Positions 14,918-23,553 of a DNA stretch of 64,000 bases are shown piece by piece. Both the position numbers and the translations under genes were made by a program. This DNA comes from Methylophaga sp. (GTDB lineage: Bacteria > Pseudomonadota > Gammaproteobacteria > Nitrosococcales > Methylophagaceae). The stretch is from the NCBI GenBank assembly GCA_002696735.1, contig NZSL01000012.1, positions 312,670 through 376,669 of the forward strand. The letters run 5' to 3'. How positions within the stretch are numbered: position 1 is the first letter of the stretch; each line of letters starts with the position of its first letter. The notes beneath the pieces were generated by a model. That model was given only the letters and a program-made list of their open reading frames with translations. It was not told where the DNA came from and searched no databases.

Positions 14918-16768
14918 ATGATCATGAAAAAAACAATTTTTCTGTTTTCAATATTTTTAATCTCAACATTTAGTGCGTTTGCTCAAGCTAATAGTTTTTA
15001 TGTTTGCGACACAAATGGTGATGATAGTGCTGATGGCCTAAGCGAACAAAGACCATTTAAGACATATGATCACGCAATTTGGAGTTTTAACAAACTTGAG
15101 GCTGGTGGAAAACTATTATTTTGTCGCGGAGGAAAATTTCCTGCGACTAAATTCGCACGTCTTTATAACTCTAATTGTACTGCTGAAAAGCCTTGCACTA
15201 TTGGTGCATATGGTAATGCAGATCTTGAGCGTCCAGTAATAGGTGCTGATGGAATCCACGCTATTAATTTTGAAAACGGCGGGGCTGCTAAACCTGACGG
15301 TGGTTATAATGTTGAGAATCTAACAATAATGGCAGTATCAAAAAGTGGTGCTGGAATAAGGTTATTTAATGATGTGGATGATGTAACAATTTCGAACGTG
15401 CATATTGAAGGCTTTAATGTTGGTATTTATGCCGCCGGTAATAATGCGCCCCAAGAAGGAGCCGGTTCTAATGAAGCAAATGATCGGCTTGTAGTCAAAA
15501 ATTCCAATGTCATCAATAATCGTAAAATTGGTTTTTTAGGTTCATGTAACGACTGTTTGATTGAGGGTAATAATTTTGAAGGTAACGGAACGCATCCAAG
15601 TTTAGACCATAACATTTATCTAACTGGTTCAAACAAACATAAAAAGGGTATAACTGTTCGAAATAATACCTTATACAGATCAGCCATTGTTGATGGAAAA
15701 TGCCAAGGTGTATCTTTAGTTGGGCACGGTTTGCTTGAGAATATATTAATTGAAAATAATATCATTAAAGAAGATGTTGGGAAGGTTAGTGGGGGATGTT
15801 GGGGTATTAGTATTGACCCCGGTTATAATAAAGTAGATGAATCTTTTAAAAATATTGTTATAAGAAATAATAAATTAATAAACGTTGGTATGATTGGAAT
15901 AGGGTGCGCATCTTGTGAAGGTGCAATCATTGAAAATAATGAGATTATTGACGAAGGGAACGTCCTCAGAGCGGGTGTAAAAGTTCCAGTTAGAGAGGAA
16001 AACTCTATTAAATCGTCAAATGTTTACATCAGAAATAATCGTGTTATCTTAAATAATGAATCTGCTGTAGGTATATCAATTGGTGGGGAGAATCCTATTG
16101 TAGTTAGGGGGAATGACATTTCACTACCCTCTACAACCACAAGCAAGACTTGCTTTGAGCGTTTTCTTGCTAATGTGACAACTGATGTATCACAAAATAT
16201 TTGTTCGAATCACAACGGTGTTTCTATCAATGAGGATTCATTAAATTTAGATAGCGAAGTGGCAGATAATATAGTTTCCCCACCATCACAGGAAATTGAT
16301 GTTCAAGATGTTAGCTTGCCAAGTATTCGTACACAAAATCCTGTTGTTCAAGAGGCGAATGTTACAAACGATACTTCTTATTCACGTCCCACAATAACTA
16401 CCACAGAACAAGTTGAAGTTATTGATGATAATGCTTCGGTTTCTTTTGGTGAGGAATCAACTGTAACTAGCACGGGAAGTTCCCCAGCTGGAGACTCTGA
16501 AAGATTTAATTCACTAAATGATGATGTATCAGAAAATATTGCTAACATTACAGTTTCACATGAGCGCCAATTACTAATAACAGAACCTATTATTGAAGTG
16601 GTTCCTGAAAATGTGGAGATTAATGAAACTTCTAGCTACACCAGACCATTAGGTAATACTAACTCCATTACAGTTAAAGACGTTACAGAAGCTGCACGGT
16701 CAGATTATTCTGAAGTTGAAGTCACCCAGTGTCGAGCATACAGTGGCAGAAGATGTTTATTAAGATAA
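14918..16768 (+). CDS. secreted right-handed beta-helix protein
   Basis: A 616-aa protein with a signal peptide (cleavage near SAFAQA-NS) and a parallel beta-helix domain from about residue 30 to 430. The helix shows repeated rungs with N-rich ladders (VENLTIMAV, VTISNVHIEG, VVKNSNVINN, ITVRNNTLYR, VYIRNNRVIL). The last 180 residues are acidic, serine/threonine-rich and probably disordered, ending CRAYSGRRCLLR. The fold is common in polysaccharide lyases and epimerases, so it may trim or modify the EPS, but no catalytic residues can be assigned. It lacks the VPxPA tail. The ribosome-binding site is a G7 run (14909-14915). ATG at 14924 is an alternative start. Confidence 0.8.
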   Translation: MIMKKTIFLFSIFLISTFSAFAQANSFYVCDTNGDDSADGLSEQRPFKTYDHAIWSFNKLEAGGKLLFCRGGKFPATKFARLYNSNCTAEKPCTIGAYGNADLERPVIGADGIHAINFENGGAAKPDGGYNVENLTIMAVSKSGAGIRLFNDVDDVTISNVHIEGFNVGIYAAGNNAPQEGAGSNEANDRLVVKNSNVINNRKIGFLGSCNDCLIEGNNFEGNGTHPSLDHNIYLTGSNKHKKGITVRNNTLYRSAIVDGKCQGVSLVGHGLLENILIENNIIKEDVGKVSGGCWGISIDPGYNKVDESFKNIVIRNNKLINVGMIGIGCASCEGAIIENNEIIDEGNVLRAGVKVPVREENSIKSSNVYIRNNRVILNNESAVGISIGGENPIVVRGNDISLPSTTTSKTCFERFLANVTTDVSQNICSNHNGVSINEDSLNLDSEVADNIVSPPSQEIDVQDVSLPSIRTQNPVVQEANVTNDTSYSRPTITTTEQVEVIDDNASVSFGEESTVTSTGSSPAGDSERFNSLNDDVSENIANITVSHERQLLITEPIIEVVPENVEINETSSYTRPLGNTNSITVKDVTEAARSDYSEVEVTQCRAYSGRRCLLR

Positions 16769-16810
16769 CAAAAAATGATTAAGTTAGACTTTTATCATTA
16801 GTTCGGCTAT

Positions 16811-16845
16811 AGCCAGTTGCAAACAAAGCAACTGGCTTCTTTTTC
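16811..16845. terminator. terminator between beta-helix gene and minus-strand block
   Basis: AGCCAGTTGC and GCAACTGGCT form a perfect 10-bp stem around AAACAAA, followed by TCTTTTTCT. It lies between convergent genes. The T-run serves the plus strand; no matching T-run exists on the minus side. Confidence 0.88.
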
Positions 16846-16879
16846 TAGTTACGATTCATAAATCCTAAACTATAGAGTA

Positions 16880-17809
16880 TTAAGATATATTTTTTTTTAA
16901 TATAGAAAAATAAACGATTAACCATGCTTGGCGTGAAAAAAAATTATTTCGTATCACCTTAAAGCCATACTTTTTTGCTGTATGAAATCTTTTCCCTTTA
17001 ATTGCCCACCATCCCCATTTTAAATAAATATCATTAAAAGATATTATTGATAATGATTTTATTGGAGTTAGATTGTTGTTTGGAACAATCCCGCGACGCA
17101 ATTTACAATTATTGATAACAGATAACTTATTCTCAGTTATATTAGGCTTTTGGGAATGGCAAATACTTTCAATATGTTGCCGATAGTAAAATAGGTTTTC
17201 CTTTAAGTTAGCTAGTCTGCCTATTTCAGCGAGTCTTAAAAAAAGACACAGATCTTCGGCCCCAATTAAATTTTCGTTAAAGCCACCCAATGCAGTAACA
17301 TTTTCTTTTCGCATCATTGAAGAAGGAAATATAATAGCGCCTCCATTACCTTTCATATGAAAGCTATCTATTTCACTATGTTTCAGGGGGGCTTTCCAAT
17401 CAAATATTTCATCACCATCCTCATCAATCATAATCGTAGAAGTCCCAATAGCAACATACTCTTTATTAGCTTGTAAATAAGTGTATTGTTTTTCTAGCCT
17501 TGTGGGATGAGAGATATCATCTGCGTCCATCCAAGCAATTAAATCAGCTTTAGCTAAGGATAATAATTTATTGCGCGTGTATGAGATACCACAATTATTT
17601 TGTCTATAAAGTCTAATTCGTTTATCTATATTTGAGAGGGTTTCAACAATTTTATAGGAATCATCTTTTGAGCCATCATCAATAATAATTAATTCAAAGT
17701 TGACTAACGTTTGAGATAATATTGATTGAACAGCTTCATATAAAAAACGTTGAGCATTAAATACTGGCATTAATACAGAAACAAGAGGTTCTTTCATGTT
17801 TAAATCCAA
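16880..17809 (-). CDS. glycosyltransferase family 2
   Basis: A 309-aa GT-A fold transferase that would add a sugar to the lipid-linked EPS repeat unit at the cytoplasmic face. It has the family start VSVLMPVFNAQRFLYEAVQS, the nucleotide-binding IIIDDGSKDDS and the metal-binding MDADD. The substrate cannot be named. Its start overlaps the end of the flippase gene by 10 bases, so the two are translationally coupled. It is part of the only minus-strand block of the EPS locus, which is noticeably AT-rich compared with its surroundings. Confidence 0.88.
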   Translation of the reverse strand: MDLNMKEPLVSVLMPVFNAQRFLYEAVQSILSQTLVNFELIIIDDGSKDDSYKIVETLSNIDKRIRLYRQNNCGISYTRNKLLSLAKADLIAWMDADDISHPTRLEKQYTYLQANKEYVAIGTSTIMIDEDGDEIFDWKAPLKHSEIDSFHMKGNGGAIIFPSSMMRKENVTALGGFNENLIGAEDLCLFLRLAEIGRLANLKENLFYYRQHIESICHSQKPNITENKLSVINNCKLRRGIVPNNNLTPIKSLSIISFNDIYLKWGWWAIKGKRFHTAKKYGFKVIRNNFFSRQAWLIVYFSILKKNIS

Positions 17810-19149
17810 TATTGGAGAATGTAAGATGATAAATAATAGGTAATTGGGAATAAAGGTAACATAATAAATTCCCTTTTCAGATCTAGTAGTTTTTCTTTGT
17901 GCATCATATAAAATGTTGATGGAATATCAACAATATAATTTATAGCTATGACAAATATAGCGCCAACAATTCCATAAAGGTAAAAACCTATTGGCAATCC
18001 AATATAAAGAAAAATAACAACGAAAAAGATTAATAATGCGTGACTTTTAGCATTTCCCCTTGCCATAAGGCAAGCACCCGCAAGGCTAAAGCCAACAAAT
18101 ATTAACGAAATTGAAAGCATCTCAAACATCCAGCCTGCTTGCTCATATCTATCATCATATAGAAAATTGATTATGTGGCTACCTGAACTTGCTAATATTC
18201 CTCCAATTGTCATAGTGATTAAATCTATACGTAATCTTAATCTATAGTATGTTTGTTTGAGTTTATCTGGATTATTTCTTACTATTTCACTTAGCATAGG
18301 GTAAAAAACGGCACTTATTAATTTCTTTAGTGCTCCTTTTAAGGCATTGGCCATAAAAAAGGCAATACTATAAATGCCCAGTAATTCAGAATTAATGAAC
18401 CCCCCTAATAGCAATCGATCCCCTTGTGATAAAAGAAATCCTAGTATCGATCCTAAAAAAATCCATTTTCCAAAACCAACTATTTCTTTCACACTATTTT
18501 TATCAAGTGCAAAATTGGGTCTCTGGCCAAGAGAGCGATGATGTGAAAGAATCATTTTTACTAAAGATGATACTATTCCAGCAATCACTAACACCCATAC
18601 CTCTCTCCAATAGTATGCAACTAGTAACATTGAAGACAAACCAACGACTTGGCTAAGTATCTCAATAATAGTTATTTTTGAGATCATTAGCTTTCTGTTT
18701 AAAAGTTGTAGGTTTATTGAGTTAAAACCACCAATCAAAGCTGTTATTGACATGAATGCTAACAAAAAAGGTAAATTGGAATCTGTATAGACTGAATCTG
18801 TAGGTAAGAGATTATTTTTGTTTAAATTATTGAGTGTAATGCTAAATAGCAAAGCTATAATAAATATACAAAATCCTCGTAATATTTGTATTGTCCATGC
18901 GGTGTTTAAATAAACTCTTTGCTCCCCCTTTTTGCTTTGGACAATATTTTGCTGAAGGCCAATGTCTGAAAACATTGAAATACCACTCATGAAAACAGCT
19001 ACCAGTGCCATTACACCAAACATCTCAGGCACTAATAGCCTTGTCATTATTAAATTGCTTAACAAGCGAAGTAATTGACTAGTTGCATAGCCTGCTGTGA
19101 CCCAATAAGTCGAATTTATTGCGCGGCTTCTAATAGGTTGAATTTGCAT
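17800..19149 (-). CDS. lipopolysaccharide/EPS flippase, Wzx (MOP superfamily)
   Basis: A 449-aa membrane protein with about 12 to 14 hydrophobic segments, the normal size for a Wzx-type polysaccharide flippase. The N-terminal region (STYWVTAGYATSQLLRLLSNLIMTRLL, split here by family-typical SQ and RL residues) is characteristic of the MOP/PST family and resembles colanic-acid WzxC-type flippases. It would move undecaprenyl-linked repeat units across the inner membrane. It is the only flippase in the window and the partner expected for the polymerase/ligase at 23554. It is transcribed with the glycosyltransferase downstream. Confidence 0.86.
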   Translation of the reverse strand: MQIQPIRSRAINSTYWVTAGYATSQLLRLLSNLIMTRLLVPEMFGVMALVAVFMSGISMFSDIGLQQNIVQSKKGEQRVYLNTAWTIQILRGFCIFIIALLFSITLNNLNKNNLLPTDSVYTDSNLPFLLAFMSITALIGGFNSINLQLLNRKLMISKITIIEILSQVVGLSSMLLVAYYWREVWVLVIAGIVSSLVKMILSHHRSLGQRPNFALDKNSVKEIVGFGKWIFLGSILGFLLSQGDRLLLGGFINSELLGIYSIAFFMANALKGALKKLISAVFYPMLSEIVRNNPDKLKQTYYRLRLRIDLITMTIGGILASSGSHIINFLYDDRYEQAGWMFEMLSISLIFVGFSLAGACLMARGNAKSHALLIFFVVIFLYIGLPIGFYLYGIVGAIFVIAINYIVDIPSTFYMMHKEKLLDLKREFIMLPLFPITYYLSSYILQYWI

Positions 19150-20093
19150 GGTTTCTTTATTTATGATGGATTTTGAATTGTTAATTAAATTTCTTAGAAA
19201 GAATTAACGTAGATAAAAATATTTGAAGAGATAAGTTGTTATTTTATTACAACGGTTTTGTCTATTTATATCTTTGTTGCTTGTATCCTATCCATATTTT
19301 CTATAGAGGATGTTATCTTTAAATTTTATCATTATCAAATAATACTACTTAGTGGATGTTCTTCCTTGACCTTAATCTCTAGTCCACAATAAATTTAAGT
19401 ATAGCCCGTGTGAATTTGCCAGTACCTGCAGCAAATTTCAGTGACGTTGGATAACCTGATAAGAAATGCAGTAGATCTTCATCTAAGAAAATTCACTACT
19501 GATTGATCAGTACTATGAGATCTAAGACAACTTTGGAAACTCGAGGATTAAATTATGGCAAAAGCTTTCGAACGGTATCGTTACAATCGAAATACCCCGG
19601 ACATTCCCTGTTAGAGTCATCTATAATCATCAGGCAGACATTGCCCAAAATCTTGATCAGTGCGTCCACAATAATAAATAACTGGTTATTAGGTTAGGTT
19701 TGGTCTGTTCGTCAGAATAACCTTATGCTCAACCGGGACACTTCCGACATGTGTATTTACGAATAGCTAGTATAGCTTTGCCGATAAGTTTCCTTTTAAG
19801 TCAAATCGTCTCCTTATCGGCGTAATAAATGATGAACACCCGGTATTTTGATATTCATGTACTTCCTTCAAAGGTGTTTTTTAATAAGCTAAATTCCTTT
19901 CCAGTAAAGACATTATTAGCTTATCTCTAGAATGAAAGGTGAGAAATAGATTAATAAGTGCATTAAATATATTGTTAATTTTTTATTTTGGTAGCATACA
20001 TTATCTATGATCTGTTCAGTATATATAATATCGTATTAAAAATATCATAAATTTGTTATAAATATTTATTTGATTGTTATTAGTATATAAATA
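19150..20093. other. 944-base AT-rich gap, no gene supported
   Basis: No convincing coding frame exists here. A short frame at 19503-19697 has no recognisable features. An inverted repeat GCCGATAAG/CTTATCGGC spans 19780-19821 without a T-run. Around 19556-19684 two adjacent frames read like one interrupted coding stretch (AKAFERYRYNR, then VIYNHQADIAQNLDQC after a shift), which may be a decayed gene fragment of unknown type. Confidence 0.4.
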
Positions 20094-21018
20094 TTAAAAT
20101 ACAGATAGATTATTTAATTTCCATGGTTTATCACGCACTAAAAAGATAATATAACCTGGATCTACTTTGCTAAGTCTGAGCAAGTAATAAAAAAACTTTA
20201 AGACTGATAATGGATCAAGCTTAAGATGATGGGATAGAACATTTCTCCACCACCTTAGACGATGCTTCATCAATCTTTTTTCAATCAATTTCTTAATATA
20301 TGGATCACCTTTAACTAAAGGATATCTCTTCAACTTTTTGATAAGCTTGATAGCATAGAAATGTAACTTAAACGCATTTTTTGTGATGGAGTTAGCAACA
20401 GGTCGATAAACTGCGTAACCCCCTACAGTACGAACAACTTTACCTCCAGATAAAATTATCTTTAACCTCAAACTTGAGTCTGCGAAAGCACGCATATCTT
20501 CATCATAACCATTATGTTTTTTTATTGTTTGAGCTCGATACATTTCACAAGCAGGAAATGGAGGGGGGGGTAAGAAGAAATAATTCTAGAGGTGTATCTG
20601 GAGATTCAGGCCAATTACTTTTATTGATAGGATTTAATTCACCTTTACTATTAACAGTCGTGGAATCAGTACAGTAAATATCGGCTTCAGGATATTTATG
20701 TGCTGTAAGAATATGCTTTTCTACAATATCTTCAGAAAGCCAGTCATCAGAATCCAGAAATATAATGAATTCTCCACGTGCAGACGAAAATCCTGTGTTT
20801 CGCGCTGCACTCACTCCCTTGTTTGATTGGGTGATTAGCTTAACCCGCTCACCATATCTTTCTATGACTTTGATAGAACTATCTGTTGAGCCATCATCAA
20901 CAACAATAATTTCAATGTCAGCATATGTTTGTGATAATGCACTATTTATTGCCTGCTCAATATACTCTTGACGATTAAAACAAGGTATTACTACGCTAAC
21001 TAATGAGTTTTTAGACAT
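20094..21018 (-). pseudogene. glycosyltransferase family 2, frameshifted at a C8 tract (possibly phase-variable)
   Basis: Two adjacent frames (21018-20545 and 20543-20094) together form one GT2 protein of about 307 aa. The first holds the N-terminal catalytic part: VSVVIPCFNRQEYIEQAI, IIVVDDGSTDSS, FLDSDDW. It ends in LLTPPSISCL-stop. The second begins MYRAQTIKKHNGYDEDM, the usual continuation of such enzymes. On the coding strand the break lies at a run of eight C (20563-20570). With seven C the sequence reads ...LLTPPPFPACEMYRAQ, restoring the family motif. The gene may be switched off by slipped-strand mispairing, be a true pseudogene, or reflect a sequencing error. Confidence 0.85.
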
Positions 21019-21490
21019 CTTAAGACCTGAGTAATGTTGAAAGCTTATTTTAAGGAATTGTCAAAATATTTAAATTAGGTGTTCAAATTATTTTTATGAA
21101 AATAAACTATTGTAATAATGAGCTTAGCAATAACGGTCTAAATGTTCTCCCACAATATATTCTGTCTTCGAGTATTTGAGCATGTTTACTACTTAGGATT
21201 GTTAGCTATAATTTCCCTAGATAAGGAATAAGCTCACATAAAAAAGCATGCTAGGCACAAAAAATTATCCTATATCATGCTGTATTTCTACAAGAGCTTG
21301 TCATTCGTGCTTTTTGGCTCGTGATAAAAACCGAACAAACTTTATATTCTGGAATCATAGGAATTATCTATGTATTGAAAGTATACTTGAAATGTCATGA
21401 TGGAGTTACTCAACTCTCATTCTGTATAAACATAAATTTTTTTAAATATATACAATAAAAATTCTATGATCAAATAAATAAGATTCAACT
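21019..21490. other. 472-base divergent intergenic region
   Basis: This AT-rich spacer separates the minus-strand glycosyltransferase from the plus-strand block starting at 21491. It should contain divergent promoters. I see no clear paired -35/-10 elements, no strong hairpin and no short gene. Confidence 0.4.
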
Positions 21491-22636
21491 ATGGAAAGCC
21501 TCAAAATATTGACCTATCTACCGCACTATATCCATACGTATGGCATCGGTTATGCAGCACATTCTTTGTCTTTGGGTATGAACGACGAAAATGTGGTGTC
21601 TGATATGTTTTCGATTCATTCGGAAATGGCGAATCAATCACCTCACGTCAAACAAGCAATAAATAGCAAAATTACTTATAAGCTAACCGCTAAGTTTATC
21701 GGGAACCAATGGGTTACCCGCTATACTGAAAATAAGTTCAGAAGACTTGTAAAGCAATACGACGTGGCCTACCTATGGCCCGGATGTTCATTGGAGACGT
21801 ATAGATATCTCAAAGCAATTGGCAAAAAAATCATTATTGAGAATATAAATTGTCATCAAGGAATATCTAAAAAAATATTAGATACTGAAGCAAAGTCGTT
21901 AGGACTACGCAATATTCATTTGATTACAGATGAAAGTATTGCTGATGAAGATCAAAAGTTAATGCTTGCTGATTATGTATTTAGTCCTAGCCCCCAGGTA
22001 ACAATGTCTTTGTTGGAGATGAATGTTCCTAAAAATAAGATTGTTGAGTCTTCTTATGGACTCGATGAGAGTGACTTATTCGAAATAAGCCATAACAATT
22101 CTAAGAGTCAAGATTCTTTCAAAGCTATCTTTGTTGGTAGCGTGATTCCAAGAAAAGGTATTCATTTATTGCTTGATTATTGGACCGCTGCCAAGGTCAA
22201 AGGGCAGCTTAAAGTAATTGGTAAAGTCGATGAATCAGCTCAATCCATTGTAGATTTATACAAAGACGACCCATCGATTGAATTTATTTCGTTTACAAAC
22301 GATTTAACATCACATTATCGTTCAGCGGATTTGTTTATGATGCCAAGTCTTGAAGAGGGGAGTCCTCTGGTAACCTATTTGGCGGCTGGAGCTGGTTTAC
22401 CTTGTTTGGTCTCACCCATGGCAGGTGATGGTGTGGTAAGAGATAATGTTGATGGTTATGTTGTTCCTCCCCATGATAAAGAGGCTTGGATAGAGGCACT
22501 ACAAAAATTAGCTCGTAGTAATGAGCTAAGATTAGAATTCTCAAAATCAGTTAGAAGTCATGCCGAACATTTCTTGTGGCCAGTAGTGGCTAGGCGTCGG
22601 ATTGATGAATTACGTAACAGATTAGGAATAATGTAA
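21491..22636 (+). CDS. glycosyltransferase family 4
   Basis: A 381-aa GT-B fold enzyme. The C-terminal donor-binding half has FVGSVIPRKGIHLLLDYW and the E-x7-E type motif within PSLEEGSPLVTYLAAGAGLPC, followed by VRDNVDGYVVPP. The N-terminal half has no signal or membrane segment, so it acts in the cytoplasm on the growing lipid-linked oligosaccharide. It is the first gene of a long plus-strand series reaching 41011 and is followed one base later by an epimerase. The transferred sugar is unknown. Confidence 0.85.
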   Translation: MESLKILTYLPHYIHTYGIGYAAHSLSLGMNDENVVSDMFSIHSEMANQSPHVKQAINSKITYKLTAKFIGNQWVTRYTENKFRRLVKQYDVAYLWPGCSLETYRYLKAIGKKIIIENINCHQGISKKILDTEAKSLGLRNIHLITDESIADEDQKLMLADYVFSPSPQVTMSLLEMNVPKNKIVESSYGLDESDLFEISHNNSKSQDSFKAIFVGSVIPRKGIHLLLDYWTAAKVKGQLKVIGKVDESAQSIVDLYKDDPSIEFISFTNDLTSHYRSADLFMMPSLEEGSPLVTYLAAGAGLPCLVSPMAGDGVVRDNVDGYVVPPHDKEAWIEALQKLARSNELRLEFSKSVRSHAEHFLWPVVARRRIDELRNRLGIM

Positions 22637-22637
22637 T

Positions 22638-23549
22638 TTGAAAATATTAGTATTAGGTGGTTCCGGATTTATTGGAGCACATATCGTCGATGGATTACTT
22701 GCAGATGGACATCAGTTGCGTGTATTCGATAGAGCACCATTAATTTATAAATCTGGCGTTGAGAATATTCAGGCGGATCTCGGTGATGTGATGGCATTAT
22801 CAGAGGCGTTAATTGGGGTGGATGTTGTTGTCCATTTAATCAGCACCTCTGTACCAAGTACCTCAAACAAAGATCCGATTAGCGACGTTAATGGAAATTT
22901 AATTAATACGCTTAAATTATTAGATGTTATGCATCAATCCGATGTGAATAAGATAATTTATTTTTCTTCCGGTGGTACAGTTTACGGACATCCCCAGCAA
23001 GTCCCTATGACTGAACTGCATCCTACCAATCCAATTTGCAGTTATGGGATCGTAAAACTTGCTATCGAAAAGTATTTAAATATGTATTCGGAATTGTATG
23101 GATTCACTTCAACAATACTCAGACCTTCCAATCCGTATGGTCCAGGGCAAAAACATATGGGGGTTCAAGGCTTTATCGGGACGTGTATCAGCAGCGTTTT
23201 AAATGATACAAAATTATCCATTTGGGGAGATGGCTCTGTTATCAGAGATTATATTTTTATTTCTGATGTTGTTAATGCCACGAGTATGGCCGTCAAAAAA
23301 TTGCAATCAGGTACGTTTAATATTAGTAGTGGAGAAGGATTCTCATTAAATGAAATTATTTCGTATGTCGAAAAATATACCCAAAAGACTATACAAACAG
23401 AATTTAAGAACAAAAGGAATTTCGATATACCGACCATTATTCTTGATAATCAACTAGCTGGAAAAACGTTTAAATGGAAACCTGAAGTAGATATTGAGAG
23501 TGGCATAGGAGCTACAGTCGAGGCTTTTCTAAAAGCCAGACAGGTATAG
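22638..23549 (+). CDS. NAD-dependent sugar epimerase/dehydratase
   Basis: A 303-aa extended SDR enzyme with GGSGFIGAH at the N terminus, the catalytic Y-x3-K in SYGIVKLAIEKY and a substrate-loop RPSNPYGPGQ. It resembles UDP-glucose 4-epimerase-like and UDP-glucuronate epimerase-like proteins and would supply a nucleotide sugar for this EPS. It differs clearly from galE at 472. The start is TTG at 22638, one base after the stop of the preceding gene, and gives the Rossmann start MKILVLGGSG; no better start is available. The product sugar cannot be decided. Confidence 0.83.
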   Translation: MKILVLGGSGFIGAHIVDGLLADGHQLRVFDRAPLIYKSGVENIQADLGDVMALSEALIGVDVVVHLISTSVPSTSNKDPISDVNGNLINTLKLLDVMHQSDVNKIIYFSSGGTVYGHPQQVPMTELHPTNPICSYGIVKLAIEKYLNMYSELYGFTSTILRPSNPYGPGQKHMGVQGFIGTCISSVLNDTKLSIWGDGSVIRDYIFISDVVNATSMAVKKLQSGTFNISSGEGFSLNEIISYVEKYTQKTIQTEFKNKRNFDIPTIILDNQLAGKTFKWKPEVDIESGIGATVEAFLKARQV

Positions 23550-23553
23550 CGTT

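Noticed and set aside
14791..14973. Open frame of 60 aa before the beta-helix gene
   Set aside because: It overlaps the signal-peptide region of the beta-helix gene in another frame and crosses the CRP-like site; no ribosome-binding site.
19503..19697. Open frame of 64 aa in the 944-base gap
   Set aside because: No start signal or recognisable motif. It is at most part of a decayed gene.
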